DNA from: Welwitschia mirabilis
Lineage: Eukaryota; Gnetophyta; Gnetopsida; Welwitschiales
DNA length: 64,000 nt
Assembly: GCA_051453625.1 (NCBI GenBank)
Contig: JBOZIK010000001.1
Span: forward strand, 122,053,466 to 122,117,465
Direction: 5' to 3'
The notes beneath the pieces were generated by a model that saw only the letters and a list, made by a program, of their open reading frames with translations, was not told the DNA's origin and searched no databases. The stretch's first letter is position 1, and every line of letters begins with the position of its first letter. The position numbers and the translations under genes were made by a program. Below, in pieces: positions 61,103-64,000 of this stretch.

Positions 61103-61410
61103 CTAAATCATGATAATCCCTTTAGTAATTCTCCAACAGCCTCCAGTAATTAAAAAGTTTAAGCCTAGATCATCCAACTGTGTGATAGAAATTAGATTCT
61201 TTATCACCTTTGGAACATACCGAACATTATTCATGGTAATCTTCAGCATTTCTGGTTGTTGCAAAATAATTCTTTTTATTCCAGCAATTGTTAATAGTTT
61301 TCCATTGGTAGCATACACAACACTAGATGAAATAGTAAAATAAGATATAAAGATAGAATAATTAGGACAAATATAAAAGAAGGCATCTGTGTCAATCAAC
61401 CACATGTTCT
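61103..61410 (-). pseudogene. Copia-J protease relic
   Basis: A 100-residue open frame starts MWLIDTDAFFYICPN, matching the copia retropepsin WLIDSGAS.HMCPN, and continues with VRYVPKVIKNLISITQLDDL, matching V.HVP.L.KNLIS...LD..G. The catalytic Asp is kept but Gly of D(S/T)G is Asp (61382-61396). ORF 61110-61343 on the other strand is a shadow. Confidence 0.85.
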
Positions 61411-62330
61411 TATCATGTTCCTCTGTCAGGAAGGCATAAGGTCCAGATACAAGAAAACTTACATCTTCTTTAGCTTGATTTACTTAAGAAGAGGACTCTT
61501 TTACTTTTCCTCTTTTAGTATTCTCCCTTTATTTTGCTTTTCATGCATAGCAGTCTTTTTATCTGTGCTTCTTTTTCTTGAAAAACCAGCATTCCATACC
61601 CTTGCTATGAGACACGCATTTGCTCTTATATCTCCCTCTACTTTGATCATGTCTTTGATTCCTACCTTTGTTTTCAACTACAAAGGTACCTTCAGATGCC
61701 GATGCTTTATTCAACCTATCCTCAAAATCTTGAAATGTAGAAATAACCTATTTAAGATCATAGAAGTAATATTCATGGAAGAAGTAATTAAAGTTACTAT
61801 TGTAGACCATGAATTTGGTAGGGAATCCAAAAGAGCATAAGATTTTACCAAATCTAGAATAATAATCTTGTACTCCTCTAACTTAACTAGATTGCCCATC
61901 ATTTTATTTAGGTAATCTTACAAATGAACGTCAGATCTTTTCTTCGCTTTAAAAATGTTTTGATAAATTTGAAAAGTATTTAAACCAAAATCTTTATTAA
62001 GCCTATTTTTCAAAGTCTACCAAAGATTATGATGCTTCATGTCATATCTGATAGACTATAGAATTCCATTTCTTAGATATGGATGGATGCAAGAAAAAGC
62101 CTTAGACTTCATTCTTATCCAATCATCATCTTACACAGAAGTAAGTTTCATTGACTTAATGGCTTCTACATAATTCTTCCATGCCAAGACAACCCTCATT
62201 AGAATAAATCAAACATTCTAGTTTCATCCAATGAGCTTAGCTATTGTCTATAACCTCTTCATTATTAACAAAAAAAGAATAGATACTTAGGCATAGAATG
62301 ATAACTGCCCACAGAAATTTAGGGTCACGT
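61411..62330 (-). pseudogene. Copia-J gag relic with zinc knuckle
   Basis: LNKMMGNLVKLEEYKI, then LLDSLPNSWSTIVTLI near 61711-61910 matches the UBN2 gag domain (L...G..I.DED....LL.SLP.S......L). The knuckle near 61530-61600 reads CWFFKKKKHR*KDC: second Cys is Phe and one stop is present. ORF 61711-61902 is the gag fragment. The 141-residue plus-strand ORF 61415-61840 is its antisense shadow. Confidence 0.85.
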
Positions 62331-62535
62331 TCTTCGTGCACTTGCAAAAGGTTCGCTTCACTCACAACTCACTTGTTACACTCATAGCAATGCCCTTTCA
62401 TCATTTGCTCATGACCTATTCCACTTTGGCCACTCTGCTCACTTTGCTTGCTCCACTTCCTCTGTTCCATAGGCCGTTTGCTCACTCTGCGAAGGACCTC
62501 TAAAAGATATTCAAATGGAAAGTACTTTGAACCTT
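62331..62535 (-). other. Copia-J leader between primer site and gag
   Basis: A GC-richer stretch with many TGCTCAC/TTCGCTTCACTCAC-like words and several intact CpGs. It gives no coding reading. It is the untranslated leader by position. Confidence 0.5.
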
Positions 62536-62547
62536 AATCTGATACTA
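62536..62547 (-). promoter_or_regulatory. Copia-J primer binding site (initiator Met-tRNA type)
   Basis: Minus-strand TAGTATCAGATT compared with TGGTATCAGAGC. It is adjacent to the right LTR, which is therefore the 5' LTR. Confidence 0.8.
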
Positions 62548-62943
62548 GTTATTATAAAAATGCAGCAGAGCAAAAGTAAAATGCAAACATCAACACACCA
62601 AATTTACATCGAAAACCCTAATGTGGGAAAAAACAATGGAAGCAGTATAGAGCTCTTTATTAAAATGAAGAATAGGGCAAGGACACAAGCCATCCTCAAT
62701 AGCCAATCTGATAACTCTTGACTCCCACACACCTCATGGCATTCCATTCCTCTACTCTCCTTATATATATTTTCTTTTAGGGTAGAAACCCTAACCCTAA
62801 CTTCTAGAACTTTCTAAATGACCATATTAAACTTCCTTTTTTTTTAATATTAAATTGCAATAAGAAGGGGACTATATAATAATATATAGAGCCACATTAT
62901 GAAGAAATAAATAACATCAAGAGATTTGGCTTCACATCCAATA
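62548..62943 (-). repeat. Copia-J right (5') LTR
   Basis: Collinear with 57604-57996, sharing GTAGAAACCCTAACCCTAAC and AAATGCAAACATCAACACAC. The terminal TG is decayed. Confidence 0.9.
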
Positions 62944-64000
62944 AAAAATATTAAGTGTGTAAGATCCTAATGCTTCATGTTTTAGAAGTTTTATTTAGTC
63001 TAGGTTTAAAATTTAACATTTGAAGAAAATAGCCATGACCTTATAAAAAAATTAAACTATAGCAAGAGAAAATATTATTTAATAAATTTTCAAACAATAA
63101 TAAGAAGAAACATAAATAAAATAATTTCTCTCATTGTACTTATGAAACTCTTAGAAAAATCGTCCTTCTCCATCATGTGCATATTTTTGTATTTTATGGG
63201 CTTGATTTTATTTAATTCATTGTAAGCATGGTAGATAGCATAACTAAATAGGGCACACATTTAGTAAGTTCAAGTTTAAACTTTAAATGCCTAGATTAGC
63301 AGAATATGAGTTTTTAGATATAATTAGATCATTTAGGTGGGTTATTTTATGGCTCTATATCCTCTTTCTATTACAAATTACTTAATATAATTTCTTTATG
63401 TACTGTTCTTTTAATTTTCCTTATGTAGTTAAATAAAATTTTATATTTGATATATTTATTACTTTTTAATTATCATATATCAAGAATTAAACATAAAAAT
63501 TCCTTAAGCTTTATTTTTCCCAAAATTAAATTAAGTGTTACCCTTATTTTCTAGTTATTGATTTAAATTTAAAGTTTTGATCCCATATACATATGGGTAA
63601 TAATGGACATTAGAATCAAGTTGGGATAGCATAGGTATAATTTAAAAAGTGATTTGTAACTTCTCACTACATTTGTCAAGAGCAAGGAAAATTGCAAAAT
63701 AAAAAGTCATAGTATGTAAAACAAAAGAAAGGAACAAATGGAAGTTGTAGAATTTTGTGTAAGAACCATAATTCCTAGCCTTTAAAATGATGTAGTAGTA
63801 GAATTTATGCTTGGCATTCCTTTTGTTTATTATTCTTCTCTAAAAGACATGTACAAATAATGAAGAAAACGTTTACAAGCCTACAATCATATATCTTTCA
63901 TAGGATTTAGAATAGCATAAATGTAAATTTCATGATATTTTTATAGAGAAATCAAACCATGAAACTAATCTATCTAACCACTCTAGACATAAATGTTGGA
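62944..64000. other. No feature recognised
   Basis: AT-rich DNA right of Copia-J. No LTR partner, domain or long ORF was found. Confidence 0.45.

Larger units (their letters stand above)
57604..62943 (-). mobile_element. Copia-J: Ty1/copia element with both LTRs
   Basis: LTRs of about 395 bp (57604-57996, 62548-62943) are flanked by AAAAA on both sides (57599-57603, 62944-62948), consistent with a target duplication, although an A5 is weak evidence in this DNA. The minus-strand interior has primer site, gag with knuckle relic, protease, integrase, RT with intact YVDD, and RNase H. It is among the best-preserved elements here but has stops in every domain. A gap at 58423-58522 sits between two similar, non-identical copies of the same RNase H segment, so the element may be a join of two family members. 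Confidence 0.9.

Noticed and set aside
61415-61840. 141-residue plus-strand ORF, the longest fully sequenced one
   Set aside because: Exactly antisense to the Copia-J gag and zinc-knuckle reading.
1-64000. CRISPR arrays, bacterial operons, rRNA clusters, complete tRNA genes
   Set aside because: Nothing of the kind was seen. All structure is eukaryotic repeat sequence.

Overview
The window is AT-rich nuclear DNA of a flowering plant (by eye G+C is well below 35% almost throughout). The evidence is an almost unbroken series of old, nested LTR retrotransposons of plant types: Ty1/copia including a Sirevirus-type element, Ty3/gypsy including an Athila-like element, and a chromovirus-like element. 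A LINE reverse transcriptase relic and a tRNA-like SINE head are also present. I cannot place the species. No intact host gene, rRNA, CRISPR array or operon structure was found. Nearly all long ORFs are short open stretches inside or antisense to decayed gag-pol. Coding relics were recognised by translating both strands and reading through stops and frameshifts.

Layout. 1-258: CpG-retaining DNA with a short direct repeat. 259-5296: minus-strand copia relic (Copia-A) lacking most of RT/RNase H. 5297-5396: gap, followed by a second CpG-retaining patch. 5526-8940: no recognised feature. 8941-13690: plus-strand Ty3/gypsy pol relic (Gypsy-B). 13950-14530: 15-bp minisatellite, then an LTR end with a Met-tRNA primer site. 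14985-15330: antisense LINE RT relic. 15383-24619: nearly complete minus-strand Sirevirus (Copia-C) with both LTRs, gag, PR, INT, RT-RH and an extra downstream ORF. 24620-28790: mostly featureless. 28800-31560: plus-strand copia relic (Copia-D). 31913-32415 and 40719-41492: two halves of an older minus-strand gypsy protease (Gypsy-E), split by a full-length Athila-like element (Gypsy-F, 32416-40713) with a perfect CATAG target duplication. 41493-43723: short LTR element with almost no interior (Element-G). 46990-49045: plus-strand copia relic (Copia-H). 49046-52600: unassigned DNA with two tandem duplications. 52610-52676: SINE head. 52940-53830: CpG-retaining, gene-like island. 54580-56160: probable gypsy LTR. 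56365-56764: copia LTR plus primer site. 57604-62943: minus-strand copia with both LTRs (Copia-J). 62944-64000: featureless.

No working cellular pathway is encoded. What joins the parts is retrotransposition followed by long decay, much of it C-to-T/G-to-A transition as expected from cytosine methylation. This is visible in primer sites, in catalytic residues (DTG to NTG or DTD, integrase Glu to Lys) and in the GTCGAC-like motif series of the Sirevirus LTRs. The window is also a scaffold with gaps. Two 100-N gaps (19790-19889 and 58423-58522) are flanked by overlapping sequence and are probably not real missing DNA. The most interesting points are the repeat-bearing, polymerase-less Gypsy-F interior, the extra ORF and repeated control motifs of the Sirevirus, and the three patches that have escaped CpG loss.
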